Positions 35,572 through 44,665 of a stretch of DNA of 64,000 bases are shown here, in pieces; the first letter of the stretch is position 1; each line of letters opens with the position of its first letter. The position numbers were made by a program, and so were the translations under genes. The stretch lies in assembly GCA_003117195.1 (NCBI GenBank), contig BDSI01000021.1:1054001-1118000 (forward strand), read 5' to 3'. This stretch comes from Eudorina sp. 2006-703-Eu-15 (taxonomy: Eukaryota > Chlorophyta > Chlorophyceae > Chlamydomonadales > Volvocaceae). Under the pieces are notes generated by a model. That model saw only the letters and a list, made by a program, of their open reading frames with translations. It was not told the DNA's origin and did not search any database.

Positions 35572-36286
35572 AAGTAGGTTGCAATTCTAAACACACGCTA
35601 AGTTCTCTTTAACGCACACGCACACATACACACACGCGCCCGCCCGACGCCCCCGTGTACGCCACCATCCGGGCGGAATGCGGCACAGATTTCCCGGCAC
35701 CTCTCGCCCGGACGGACCCTGCCTGGCCTGGGGACCCTAGACCCTCTCGCGCGGCGTGGGACCCTAGCACCCTACCTGGCAGGTGGGCGAGTCCCAAACG
35801 TTCTGCACGCTGCAGAACAGCCCGTTGCCGCAGTCGTCCCGCGTCTCGCACACCGTGCCGATGTTGCAGTTGCACCGCTCGGGGCACAGGCCGTACATTT
35901 GCGGGAACAGGCAGCAGCGCCAGCACTGCGCGCACACGCCCGACGTGACGGACAGCGCCGGCGCCAGGCAGAACCTGCGCAGCCACCCGGGGGCTTCGTC
36001 ACGACCGGTTATCGCCTTCGGTGACTTGCGCAGGCGTGATGGTGGGTCAGGGCTGTCGGGATTGGACAGGCATGGTTATTATTAAGGATGTTACAGCGGA
36101 TCCCGCGGGTCCCCGCGGGCATGGTTGCTCGGCGGCGCATGTGTCGTGAGCGACGGCCGGCCGCACATGCGCTATGGGGGAGCTACGATCTCGCGCTCCA
36201 CCGGTAGGGCGAGTCGCAGTTTAGACGTGCTGACATTCGGGGAAGAGAAGAAAAAGAGACAAAGCCAAGGAATGTGTATTCTTCAT
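18392..36286 (-). CDS. ABCG24/28-like ABC transporter with EF-hand insertion
   Basis: A membrane transporter of about 2,300 aa in more than 30 minus-strand exons, phase-checked from the 34130-34264 exon to the TGA at 18392-18394. Order: Cys-rich ectodomain (exons 31793 to about 35993), a TM segment across the 31793-31961/31295-31430 junction, ABC cassette (28218-30902), EF-hand module (25904-27303), one 2743-nt low-complexity exon (22925-25667), then the ABC-2 membrane domain (18392-21086). The CPSGYYCP and GFFCPN Cys motifs, the single cassette and the cassette-before-membrane order match plant ABCG24/ABCG28 half-transporters, which work as dimers. The 5' end is tentative. A signal-peptide-like exon, [17 protein letters not shown] (36235-36286), joins in phase to 35776-35993 through a weak acceptor. 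One or more exons between 34713 and 35776 remain unresolved. The substrate cannot be told from sequence. The EF-hand and giant exon are not expected in this subfamily. Confidence 0.92.
20225..20325. repeat. C/A-rich repeat (CCAACCAATCCCCAACCC)
   Basis: About six 10-18-bp units in a transporter intron. Confidence 0.85.
20856..20930 (-). mobile_element. Retroelement 3'-end remnant, copy 1
   Basis: On the minus strand it reads GCTGTCACCGATGACCCTCG, then GGGGTCCTCTGTAACATCAT with an ATTCAT tail. It shares both parts with the copy at 38794-38853. It lies in a transporter intron. Confidence 0.5.
21262..21485. repeat. Minisatellite, 23-bp unit GGGCCCTCGTGACCGCAACC
   Basis: About nine units alternate between endings ATC and GTT. 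They begin right next to the exon at 21492-21589, on its downstream (sense) side. Confidence 0.95.
22925..25667 (-). other. Giant low-complexity exon (914 codons) of the ABC transporter
   Basis: A single uninterrupted 2743-nt open exon in phase with both neighbours (acceptor GCGCAG, donor GAG/GTACGG). It encodes Ser/Gly/Ala/Pro-rich sequence with polyGly, polyAla and basic RRRRR patches and no recognisable domain. It separates the EF-hand module from the membrane domain. Likely cytosolic and disordered; possible phosphorylation sites cannot be judged from composition alone. Confidence 0.8.
25738..25796 (+). mobile_element. Retroelement 3'-end remnant, copy 2
   Basis: GTACACCGTTGACTACCTTT then CGGGGTCCGCTGCACCGTTC and an ACTCGTTCACATT tail. 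It matches the family pattern YTVD-FGVRC-V followed by the 3' end. It lies in the intron before the giant exon. Confidence 0.55.
26081..26119. repeat. 12-14-bp tandem repeat GTACGGCGGTTA
   Basis: Three to four copies in a transporter intron. A local expansion built on the window-wide GTACGG word. Confidence 0.85.
26640..26870. repeat. Compound minisatellite CCCCGCCATGTGGCC..CTCACA
   Basis: A 22-bp unit repeated about four times changes into a 30-bp form (extra CCTCAGCC) repeated about four times. It abuts the EF-hand exon at 26874. Confidence 0.95.
27309..27772. repeat. Long polypurine tract (GGGAGGGTGAGG)n
   Basis: About 460 bases of almost pure purine on the plus strand, with only regular T interruptions. 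The transporter's sense strand is the C-rich one, and the tract ends next to the acceptor of the exon 27184-27303. Confidence 0.95.
27857..27910 (-). other. Probable 18-codon exon between two polypurine tracts
   Basis: Open, phase-0 exon [18 protein letters not shown] with acceptor CAAG and donor GTAAGA. It sits where plant ABCG24 has a short linker after the NP-D motif. It could be skipped without breaking the frame, so it is either a weak constitutive or an alternative exon. Confidence 0.5.
27931..28092. repeat. Second polypurine tract (GGGAGGGCGAGGA)n
   Basis: About 160 bases of G/A-rich repeats with unit GGGAGGGCGAGGAAGA. It is separated from the first tract by an ordinary-complexity stretch that holds a probable small exon. 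Confidence 0.95.
28503..28533. repeat. CATT tetranucleotide microsatellite
   Basis: Seven or more CATT units. The same tetranucleotide forms the tail of the retroelement remnants, so this may be an isolated tail. Confidence 0.85.
29337..29415. repeat. 19-bp minisatellite CCCGGGCCCCGCCCCTCTA
   Basis: Four consecutive units in a transporter intron. Confidence 0.95.
31793..34713 (-). other. Cys-rich ectodomain exons of the ABC transporter
   Basis: Exons 34569-34713, 34130-34264, 33816-33906, 33400-33584, 32917-33062, 32352-32474 and 31793-31961. They encode repeated CP-G-(Y/F)-(Y/F)-C motifs: [41 protein letters not shown] and CPRGYYC. This is the pattern found before the first TM segment in plant ABCG24/28 proteins. 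An upstream exon (35776-35993) adds a block with 11 Cys. The role is probably extracellular, with disulfides; a ligand is unknown. Confidence 0.85.
35539..35570. repeat. AC dinucleotide microsatellite
   Basis: (AC)n run in the unresolved 5' part of the transporter gene. Confidence 0.9.
36073..36110 (-). mobile_element. Retroelement 3'-end remnant, copy 3
   Basis: Minus strand reads GGGATCCGCTGTAACATCCT with an AT-rich tail. Only the terminal part is kept. Confidence 0.45.
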
Positions 36287-38793
36287 CCCCGACTGGCGAT
36301 CAAAGGCGATTATTGCTGAAGACGGTCGGCTGGAGGTAACCCCCCGTCGCTCACTGATTGGCGCCGCATTGCTCGTTGCGAGAGCAAACTGGAGCTAGCT
36401 GACGAACTTTTGTCGGCCCGTGGTCATAATAGTCACTGGCAAGAGCCTGCGGCCATGCCATTGCGCAAAAAGTCGTGAGTGGCTATCTTGCGAAATGTCG
36501 CGACGGAAGGCCGGCGGGCAGACCTCGCACGGCGAGACAAGCAAAGTTACTATATGATTAAGTTTAAGATTACAACGCTGAACTACAACGCCCCAGAAAC
36601 TTTGAGTTCACACGCAGGGAGCCTGCCAGGCAAAGTCAATAACGTCGCTGATGCCTCAGCACTATTATTAGTTCACATACTCGAAAGACGCACCGATATA
36701 CACAAAAAATGTATATGCACCACTGCAAGAAGGCTCCGCGGCAAAGATGATTTCATTTCGCTGGGCCAACTCCAGTTCACCGAATTCAATGCTGGACCCA
36801 CATTGTACAGAGCCCAACCATGAAGCAGAATATTATGCAAAAATTATTTGGGATTCCAACATCGTTAGAAGCATGTCAAGTAATGGAACACGGGAGGCGA
36901 GCGGCCGCTTAACCGAAATGCAAAGAAAGCAACGAGAGGTCACAGTTCTTGAATGTGTTGTCATATGTTAGAGTACGGCCGTTAATGATTTGTAGGGATC
37001 TTAACCACAGTCATGGCCGCCCGCCGCGACACGCCAACGTACTGACAGGAATTGCGACCGACGCACAGCGGCGCGTAAGTAAACATTAAAATGACCAATG
37101 ATAACGAAGGTAGACTTTACTAATCATTCGCTGATGTGCTTCTTTCTTACACGTGGCAAGTTTTGGCTTGTAATGGTACATTTGGAAGCGCGTGAAGCTC
37201 GTGGTGTTAATGGAAATCTGCTGACATGATTATAGCCCACAACTGAGGTCACGTCCTGTATGCTTCTTTTTACCGCTAGCAATCGACGCGAAAGTTGACG
37301 GGAACCCGTTAACATCGTGAGGCACGACGCGACTCCAACGACGGGGCATAACTAGCCGCGTTTACTGTAAATAAGTGCAAATTTGTATTGTGCGGTACTA
37401 CGTTACTAGGGTAATATTATTATGCGCTTCTGAAGTTAGCTTCATTGGCCAGACTTCGGGCCTCACCTCCTGGTCCCGAATCGTTCACTAATATTGTGCA
37501 ATGCCCTACAGGCAACATCCCGCAGCTCCATAGCCTGTGATTCAGTTTACCTGTTTACTAATTGCCTGGTTTAGGTGCTGTTATGATCGAGCAAGCATTT
37601 TGTCAGATGGCGCCTGATGGCGCCCGGCGCGCGAGAGACGGAACACTTCTTGTGTCATACAGTACGGTCCACTCAGTTCTGACAATGTCATCATCAACGA
37701 CCCGCTAACAAGGATTCCCGGAAATAGAAGTACTTCTTAAACATGGACAACATGTTATATCCGTGCTTGCCGTATTGGTACGGCCAAAAATATGGGCGGC
37801 AGCTCGCTCGAGCGCAGGTCCGCCGACGTTAAACGCTGTAAAACGCTTGTGGCCCACTCGTCCACAGCGAAATCTGCCTTGATCCCACGTTCTCCATTCT
37901 TACCGCATCACGAAATATTTTACTTGGTCATTCTTTACCTCCATATTTTCCCAGGCGAATCCATGGCCCGCCATTGCCGGCCTCCGTCCGGTTCCGCCTG
38001 TTGAATAATACCCGTGGAAGGTCCATACGGCTCAACGGATCACACCTTTGCCTACATGTCAGGAGCGGATAAATCAATGTCATTTCAATTCACCATTCCT
38101 CTTTCGGGTAAAATTTACACCTTGCGCGACACGACGCAACTTAGTGCGTGGCGTCTCGAAAGGCGCCGCTGCCATACCGCACCCTCTACCATCCCGCCGC
38201 ATCCCGCCACCATCTTCCTCACCCGCTACAGCACTCAGCGTCTACCCCACCACCCCATCACCGTCTCTTGTGCGCTGTATTGCAGGGCGCGGCTGGTCCC
38301 ACCGACATGACCAACCTGCCCGCCCGGGGTCACACGTCCCAGCCTCACACCGCCCCAGATCACGCACCTCTCCCCTGCCATTCCCCAGGTACGTCGTGGT
38401 CCAGTTCTGCCGGTGCCGGATTACCTACTCGGAGCCGTTTTGCGCTTCCCCTGAAGGCTCGTACCCTTCCGTACGTACCAGATTGATTTCATTCCCTGGA
38501 AGGGCCCTCCATCCCCACGTCAAGATCACTGACCGAGTTGCGCTCGTCAGCCGCCAGCCAGAGGCATTAGTCCGCCGCCAGCCGATGAGGCATCGATCGT
38601 AATGCTGGTGCCCACGGCTTCACGGAGGGGTGCGAGGAACCCCTGCCGCTGTCAAGTCCACGGAATCCCCGTAGGTATGCAAATACAAAGTCACTTGCCA
38701 GGGGCCTGGCCGGACCCTGGCCCGGCAAAGTGGCATGCCCTTACCACCTTGTGCAGCCTACCATCGGCGGTCGCTGTCACCGATGACCCGCGA

Positions 38794-38853
38794 GGTCGAA
38801 TGCAACATCATAATGTCGATCCCTTTGGGATCCGCTGTAACGTTCATCCATAA
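38794..38853 (+). mobile_element. Retroelement 3'-end remnant, copy 4
   Basis: Reads ATGTCGATCCCTTTGGGATC then CGCTGTAACGTTCATCCATA. Translated, the end is VDPFGIRCNVHP followed by a stop. The preceding AVTDDPR sequence is shared with copy 1. Confidence 0.6.
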
Positions 38854-39270
38854 ACACAAGTATAACGTCGGCACATGTCGGAGTGTGGCACCAGTGGCGA
38901 TTGAATGACGTTGTAATGATCAGACGTGGTGATGGGCGTGTCGGAAGTTCCTGCGCATTTGGTTCCAGCTACGTCATACCCTTGACGGAACGGCCGCCAC
39001 GGTGCTACACACACATCCTCCAACAGGGTTGATCCCTGCCATGCTGTTGTTCGTTCTACGCTGGAGATATGAAATAGGCATTCCGCCCGCGGATGGGATT
39101 ATGGGGATCTTCCGGCTGAGACATCTATTCTCCTGATGGGGGGCCCTCTTGAGCTGCTGGCTACCGACGCGAGCTGCACGCGTCTGTCTGTCCGGGCGTA
39201 GAGCTGTTGCCTTTGGTGGCCGAGGCGTCCGCCAACTGTCGGCTTACAGCGCCCCAGAAACGCAGGATTA

Positions 39271-39325
39271 TATGAATAAATGAACGTTACAGCGGACACC
39301 GCAAAGGGATCAACGGTGTATGCCA
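39271..39325 (-). mobile_element. Retroelement 3'-end remnant, copy 5
   Basis: Minus strand reads TACACCGTTGATCCCTTTGC, then GGTGTCCGCTGTAACGTTCA with an ATTTATTCAT tail. The encoded end YTVDPFAV matches copies 2 and 4. The open frame continues upstream to about 39485, so this copy may be longer. Confidence 0.6.
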
Positions 39326-39969
39326 GGGCAAGCTCCAGCATCTGTGTGGTGGGTGACTTTGGTACGGGCGCTCCGTCCCCTCGTCGATGCCCCTCTATCT
39401 GTAACCGCTGTTCACAGGCGGTATAAAAATTCCAAGAATACGCAGGCGTAAGCAGGGCAATACGGTACTCGCAAAGCAATCTCACGGTACTCGCAAAGCA
39501 ATCTTACTAAGTCCCGGAACTACCAGCCACTTTTGTACGGCGTGCTAATGGGAGGCTTATTGGCCGGTTTCTTCATTCAATTTTGCATGAATATTACATT
39601 TGCTTTATGGAATTTTGAAGATTACTGCGGGCGGACGATTAGCACCGACCCCGCATGCCGCGTTGGACGAGCGCAGACTGCATTCGTGCACGAACTTCCG
39701 TGTCGCTCCGGCCGAAGAAGAATAAACAGCATGCAAAAGAAAATTTGAGCGAGCTTTTGCATGACAACACATAACGTACAATTGGAAGAACCCTGCGACT
39801 CGATAATTGCGAATACAAGGGTTATAGTCCGGCGCAACTAGCTGAAATTATCGTAGGCAAGGCCATCACACCTGTCGCAACCGTCGGAAAACATGGTAAG
39901 CTGAACATGTGACACTGTTAATCATTGGTAGCTGTGTCGACTAGTCAAAGCTTTGGCCTCGTCCTTCAG

Positions 39970-40630
39970 GGTTGCAGTGCAAGCATCCCAGTTGCGCAGC
40001 CAGCGCAGCCTCACATCACGGCACAGAATGACGCGAGTGTTGTCCGGCAAGAGTTGAAGTCTGGCAACGGCGACGTCCCCCGTCGCGTGGGAAGCGGAAG
40101 CGACCTGACGAATGTCCCCGCGTCGGCTGTGGTTACAATTACAGTGCCAAAATCAGGTATGAGGTTGCATGTGCGATGTTGATTTAAAACGGTTGAGAAA
40201 ATGCCTTGGTGGTGTGCGCATCGGGCTTCGACCGTAATAACACGTTCCGTATCGCGTCAGTATCGTTGGCCGGCAGTTTACAGTTTTCCCTGCACGTGAT
40301 GCAGGTATCAAGTGCAAGTTCAGGAGGGTCCATACGGGCCACGCTGTGTCCCGTGGGCAGGCGTTCTATGGACGAGCTGTACAAAATTACTGCAACCAGG
40401 AAGCTCTATTCGTTATAATTCTTACATAACATACAATAATTTTGGTGCCCGAAGTCCGACATACAATCTTTTTCGACCGCATCCCAGGTTCACCGACGGC
40501 AACACCCATCAAACCTCAAAACGGCAAGACATCCAGCACTGGCAAATTAACTGCAAATACGAACGCCCCTACATCGAGCTCGATTACAGGTAAGCACTGG
40601 GTCAAGGTTTCGGTTGTGTCGTTTCGCTGA
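39970..40630 (+). CDS. Poorly resolved small gene, Ser/Thr/Pro-rich product
   Basis: Two exon-like stretches, 39970-40157 and about 40484-40630, join in phase through good splice sites (donor TCAG/GTATGA, acceptor ATCCCAG). Together they encode a Ser/Thr/Pro/Gln-rich segment, VVTITVPKSG then SPTATPIKPQNG. Read through the last donor-like site, the frame ends at the TGA 40628-40630. A TGTAA at 40808-40812 follows at a plausible distance. Possible 5' exons lie at about 39551-39700, starting MGGLLAGFFIQFCMNITFAL (signal-peptide-like), and 39788-39895, but they could not be joined cleanly. Not recognised; it could encode a secreted wall or matrix protein, which is speculation. Codon use is AT-richer than in the neighbouring genes. 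Confidence 0.33.
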
Positions 40631-40807
40631 TGGCGAAGGCCAGGATGGGAAGGCCTGTACCAACTGTGTGACGACTTGAAGAGCGATGCTGCTGAAACGT
40701 GCATAGGAGCATCTTTGTTGACGGACGGTTCACAGTATCGATCATGCCGTCGTGCGGGGCGGGGCGGAACCCTTATCACGTGGGGAGTACGGCTCGGGCC
40801 CGTGGCG

Positions 40808-40812
40808 TGTAA
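40808..40812 (+). terminator. Possible poly(A) signal TGTAA
   Basis: TGTAA about 180 bases after the putative stop at 40628-40630 of the small unresolved gene. Confidence 0.35.
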
Positions 40813-41369
40813 TGTCCTCATAAGCAAGACGGCACACTGAACATGTATAAGTGCTTGCGGGTGCTGACTACCACTTATCTCAGCTTTTGAGCGGACGTTG
40901 ACTCTCCTGCCTGCTTAACTTCACTGTTTTGATTATCAGGTTAGCTCTTGTTTGTCTCAACCCGGACTTTTACAGGATTGTTTTACGTCATGCTGTTGAT
41001 GCCCAATTCATGAGACGATTCGTTGCTGAGTTCAGAAGGGACCTTTTGATTCTCTGCAATTTTGTTGTCGGAACCTCTGTTGGGGGGACTAGGAGATTGG
41101 TGGACTTCGACGCTGCGTTCTTTTCATTCCATTCTAGCATAATGCATGAATTATCAGGGGTTCGCGAGGACAGTCCTGTAGCGGCACATGCTAGGTGTCG
41201 GTAGGGTTTCACAGTCTGCGCCTGCAGAGTCATATTAATGCCTCTACTGATAATCATGCTAACCTTCTTCTCACTCTTGCTGTAATGATTGCCAACTAGC
41301 CGCCAGACTTTTGCTTTGCTACCCCTGTGATTGGCCGCTTTTGCCTCTACCTGCTTTGCAGTGAGAGGA
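40813..41369 (+). promoter_or_regulatory. Upstream region and 5' leader of glutamine synthetase
   Basis: Between the putative poly(A) signal and the ATG at 41370. TCTACCTGCTTTGCAG ends at 41361 and looks like a splice acceptor 8 bases before the ATG, so a 5'-UTR intron is likely. A minus-strand open frame covering 40988-41401 has no family features and is disregarded. Confidence 0.4.
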
Positions 41370-44300
41370 ATGGCCGCAGGATCAGTCGGAGTCTTTGCCA
41401 CGGATGAGAAGATTGGCAGGTGAGCTGCGTTTAGCGGTGATTGGCCACTCTGATGCTGATCGTGGCTCTGCCTTCGGCTGCAATGTCGAAAACCAGCTTA
41501 TTTTGTTTCTCTGGGCTTAGTGATGTTATGTTTCGGGCTCAGAGAGGTTCTCTTGCAAGGAACAAAACCCAGAGCGTGCCGCAAGGTTTGGTTTGCGCGC
41601 ACAGGTTTGCTCGATATCATGTTACGCACGCATAATGGCAAGCACGCATGCATGGATGTTACAGAATGCGTGCGGCCTTCAAATATGTGTCAAATCCTCT
41701 TTGACAAGCGCCCGTCTGGGTCCCCCAACTCTACGTGTGCGCAGTCTTCTGGACCAGTCCATTACTCGCCATTACCTGACGACGATCACTGACCAGTCGG
41801 GCAAGATCACGGCCGAGTATGTGTGGATTGGCGGCTCCATGCAAGACCTCCGCTCCAAGTCTCGCACTCTGGCGAAGGTCCCCAAGGGCCCCGAGGTACG
41901 GCAGGGATCGGCTCTGGCAGGACGGTGCCGTGCGTGTCTCATGTGGTACGGTGTGCAAGCCTACTTGCTGATTAACCATGCATGTGAGTTGGGTTACGGG
42001 ACGCTGTTGCGGCGGTCCCGTTAGAGCCCGACTGAGGCGAGCATGGCATCTAGTGAGGAGACTGGCTCTGCGGAAGCAACACCCCAGCGTGCGGGCCGCC
42101 TTGCGCGGTGGCCTGTGGCGGGACTGACTGCTCGATCCAACCGGCCGGTGGCGCTGCCCGTTCTTGCAGGAGCTGCCGCACTGGAACTACGACGGATCGT
42201 CCACCGGCCAGGCCCCTGGTCACGACTCCGAGGTGTACCTGGTCCCGCGCAGCATCTTCAAGGACCCATTCCGGTAGGGTGCGCGGCAGCGGCGGCGGTG
42301 GCGATGCCAGCCACGAGTTCGACCTGCCCATCTGCAACGCGTCGCGCGCAAGCACGGCTGGTGGGCGGCAGGCACCTGTATACTCTTGCCGCAAAACGCA
42401 TCAAACCTGGCATCGGGTCGATCGGCGACCCGTCGCCGATCTTGCTATTGGCACCTGCTTGTCGTGTATTGTTCCCGCCTTGGTGCGCGCCGCGCCGGCC
42501 GCACGGGGCGCACCGGCTAAAGGTTTGCCGCGTTGCTCAGAAGCGTTTGTGGTGGGTGATTCCCTGGTGGGATTCCCTTGTGGGTGCGTGCAGGGGCGGT
42601 GACAACATCCTGGTCATGTGCGACTGCTACGAGCCGCCGAAGGCCAACCCTGACGGCACCTTGCAGCCTATGAAGCCCATCCCGACCAACACGCGCGCCG
42701 CATGCGCCGAGGTGAGCAAGCGATGTGCTCTGCCACCTTGTGTTCTGTGATGTCCTCGGACTTCGGATAAGGCGCACCTCACATGCGCGCTTCACCGGAT
42801 GACCGCCGCGACGCAACTCCCGTGACGCGGAAGCTCGCGAACATCCCACCGTGCAAACGCGACGATCGTTCCATATCAGTTGGTGCCGCGGTCGTAGGAA
42901 AGTACTCTCGCACTGCCACGCGTGCGGCTCATCCGCTCATGGCGGTCGTGTGCTCATGGTCTGGGAGCTGTGGACCTTCCTGCCTGCTGTACCCAGCGCC
43001 AACGACATTCACCTGCCCCAGGTGATGGAGAAGGCCAAGGCCGAGGAGCCGTGGTTTGGCATCGAGCAGGAGTACACCCTGCTCAACGCCATCACCAAGT
43101 GGCCGCTGGGCTGGCCTAAGGGCGGCTACCCGGCGCCGCAGGGCCCGTACTACTGCTCGGCGGGCGCCGGCGTCGCCATCGGCCGTGACGTCGCCGAGGT
43201 GCACTACCGGTGGGTGCCCGGGTCCTGGGAAGCGGTGCAAGGAGAAATGGGTGCAAGGAGAAATGGGTGTGTGGCGGCCCTTGGTTTGCTGCCTGCATCC
43301 TGCCATGATGGTTTGCCTCCTCATTACAGACAGACGGATAGAAGTGGGGAGCGGGGCGAGGGCTCCATACGGGCGTGCACCGTTGGAACGCCCGCTGCGT
43401 TTGGCTGTTTCTGTCGCTGGGTCTTTTTGACGGAACATTCGCTGCTCGGCAGTGGAGGGCGCGGGAGCAGCGCGAGGGCCACTCGGCTTCCAACTGCACC
43501 CGCAGGTGCTGTCCGATCCGACCGCACCGGGTCATCAGCCGGCCGTCGCGCCCCCTCCCCCCTAGTTGGGTGGCCCATTGCGCACCTCAACACCCATGTC
43601 CTTCACCCCTTGCAACCGAACAGAAAGTAATGAACATAACTCAAAATATTTGTGCCGTCGCACGCCCATGTGCGCTGCTCGCAGGATGTGTCTGTACGCC
43701 GGCGTGAACATCAGCGGCGTCAACGCGGAGGTGCTTCCGTCGCAGTGGGAGTACCAGGTGGGTCCCTGCGAGGGCATCTCGATGGGCGACCACATGTGGA
43801 TGTCCCGCTACATCATGTACCGGGTGTGCGAGATGTTCAACGTGGAGGTCTCCTTCGACCCCAAGCCCATCCCGGGTGACTGGAACGGCTCCGGCGGCCA
43901 CACCAACTACTCCACCAAGGGGACCCGCGAGGCGCCCAACGGCTGGAAGGTGGGAGCTGGGAGGGGCATGCGATGCGGGGTGGTGGTGTGGAATGAAAGC
44001 GTGTGGAATGAACGCGCGCTTGCTGAAGACGTGTCTTGTGGGGGTAGGTCGTTGTCGCTTTCGGTTGGGCGGGTCTCCTGGACGCGGCAGAGGACGGTTT
44101 CTTGCCGCGGTTTGTGGGCCTGGAGGAGGGTTGCAGGAAATTGGTGGAAATATTCGAACGGCGCTGCTGGGCTGCAGGGGGGCTGCACGCTGCCCCGTGT
44201 GGGTGCATGTCTCTGTCTGAGGACTGCCCCGCGTGAGACGAATGGCGCGAACGCCGGATGCACCAGGCGCCAGGGAACTAGGCAAGCGGCAGCCAGGGTA

Positions 44301-44665
44301 TACCGACGGCTGACTGCGACGCTCGCCCCTGCCACGCATCACGGGGCTGCTCACGTCCGGTTGTCCGCGTGTCTGCATGCATGCGCCCACAGGTCATCCA
44401 GGAGCACTGCCAGAAGCTGGAGAACCGCCACGCGGTGCACATCGCCGCCTACGGCGAGGGCAACGAGCGCCGCCTGACGGGCAAGCACGAGACCAGCTCC
44501 ATGAACGACTTCTCCTGGGGCGTCGCCAACCGCGGCTGCTCCATCCGCGTCGGCCGCATGGTGCCCGTGGAGAAGTGCGGCTACTACGAGGACCGCCGGC
44601 CGGCGTCCAACCTGGACCCCTACGTGGTCACACGCCTCATTGTGGAGACCACCTGCCTGCTGTGA
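41370..44665 (+). CDS. GLN1: Glutamine synthetase, cytosolic type (GSII)
   Basis: Catalyses ATP-dependent amidation of glutamate with ammonium, the first step of the GS-GOGAT nitrogen cycle. Seven exons: 41370-41419, 41745-41895, 42170-42273, 42594-42711, 43022-43209, 43685-43949 and 44393-44665. All are in phase and give 382 aa, close to the usual plant/algal GSII subunit of about 355-385 aa. Visible: the N-terminal beta-grasp [19 protein letters not shown], the GS signature [24 protein letters not shown] with catalytic acids, GPYYCSAG, the ATP-binding signature [19 protein letters not shown], the [20 protein letters not shown] flap region, and RP-SN-DPYVVT near the C-terminus. The protein starts [16 protein letters not shown] with no chloroplast transit peptide, so a cytosolic (GS1) form is favoured over GS2. 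GSII enzymes form decamers. Every key residue checked is present. Intron 6 carries an interspersed repeat copy. Confidence 0.97.
44133..44176 (+). repeat. Interspersed repeat, CAGGAAATTGG family, copy 4
   Basis: GCAGGAAATTGGTGGAAATA then TTCGAACGGCGCTGCTGGGC. It lies in intron 6 of the glutamine synthetase gene. Confidence 0.6.

Larger units (their letters stand above)
36287..39549. other. AT-rich intergenic island
   Basis: No supported gene. Base composition is clearly more AT-rich than the flanking genes. It should hold the transporter promoter at its left. Retroelement remnants lie at 38794-38853 and 39271-39325. Open stretches at 36479-36823 and 38048-38602 have no recognisable motif. 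Confidence 0.6.

Noticed and set aside
38048..38602. Plus-strand frame containing QFCRCRITYSEPFC
   Set aside because: Splice-like sites do not form a consistent phase and no family is recognised; may be decayed retroelement sequence.
40988..41401. 137-codon minus-strand ORF overlapping the glutamine synthetase start
   Set aside because: Antisense to exon 1 and its leader, with no motif; the plus-strand gene is certain.
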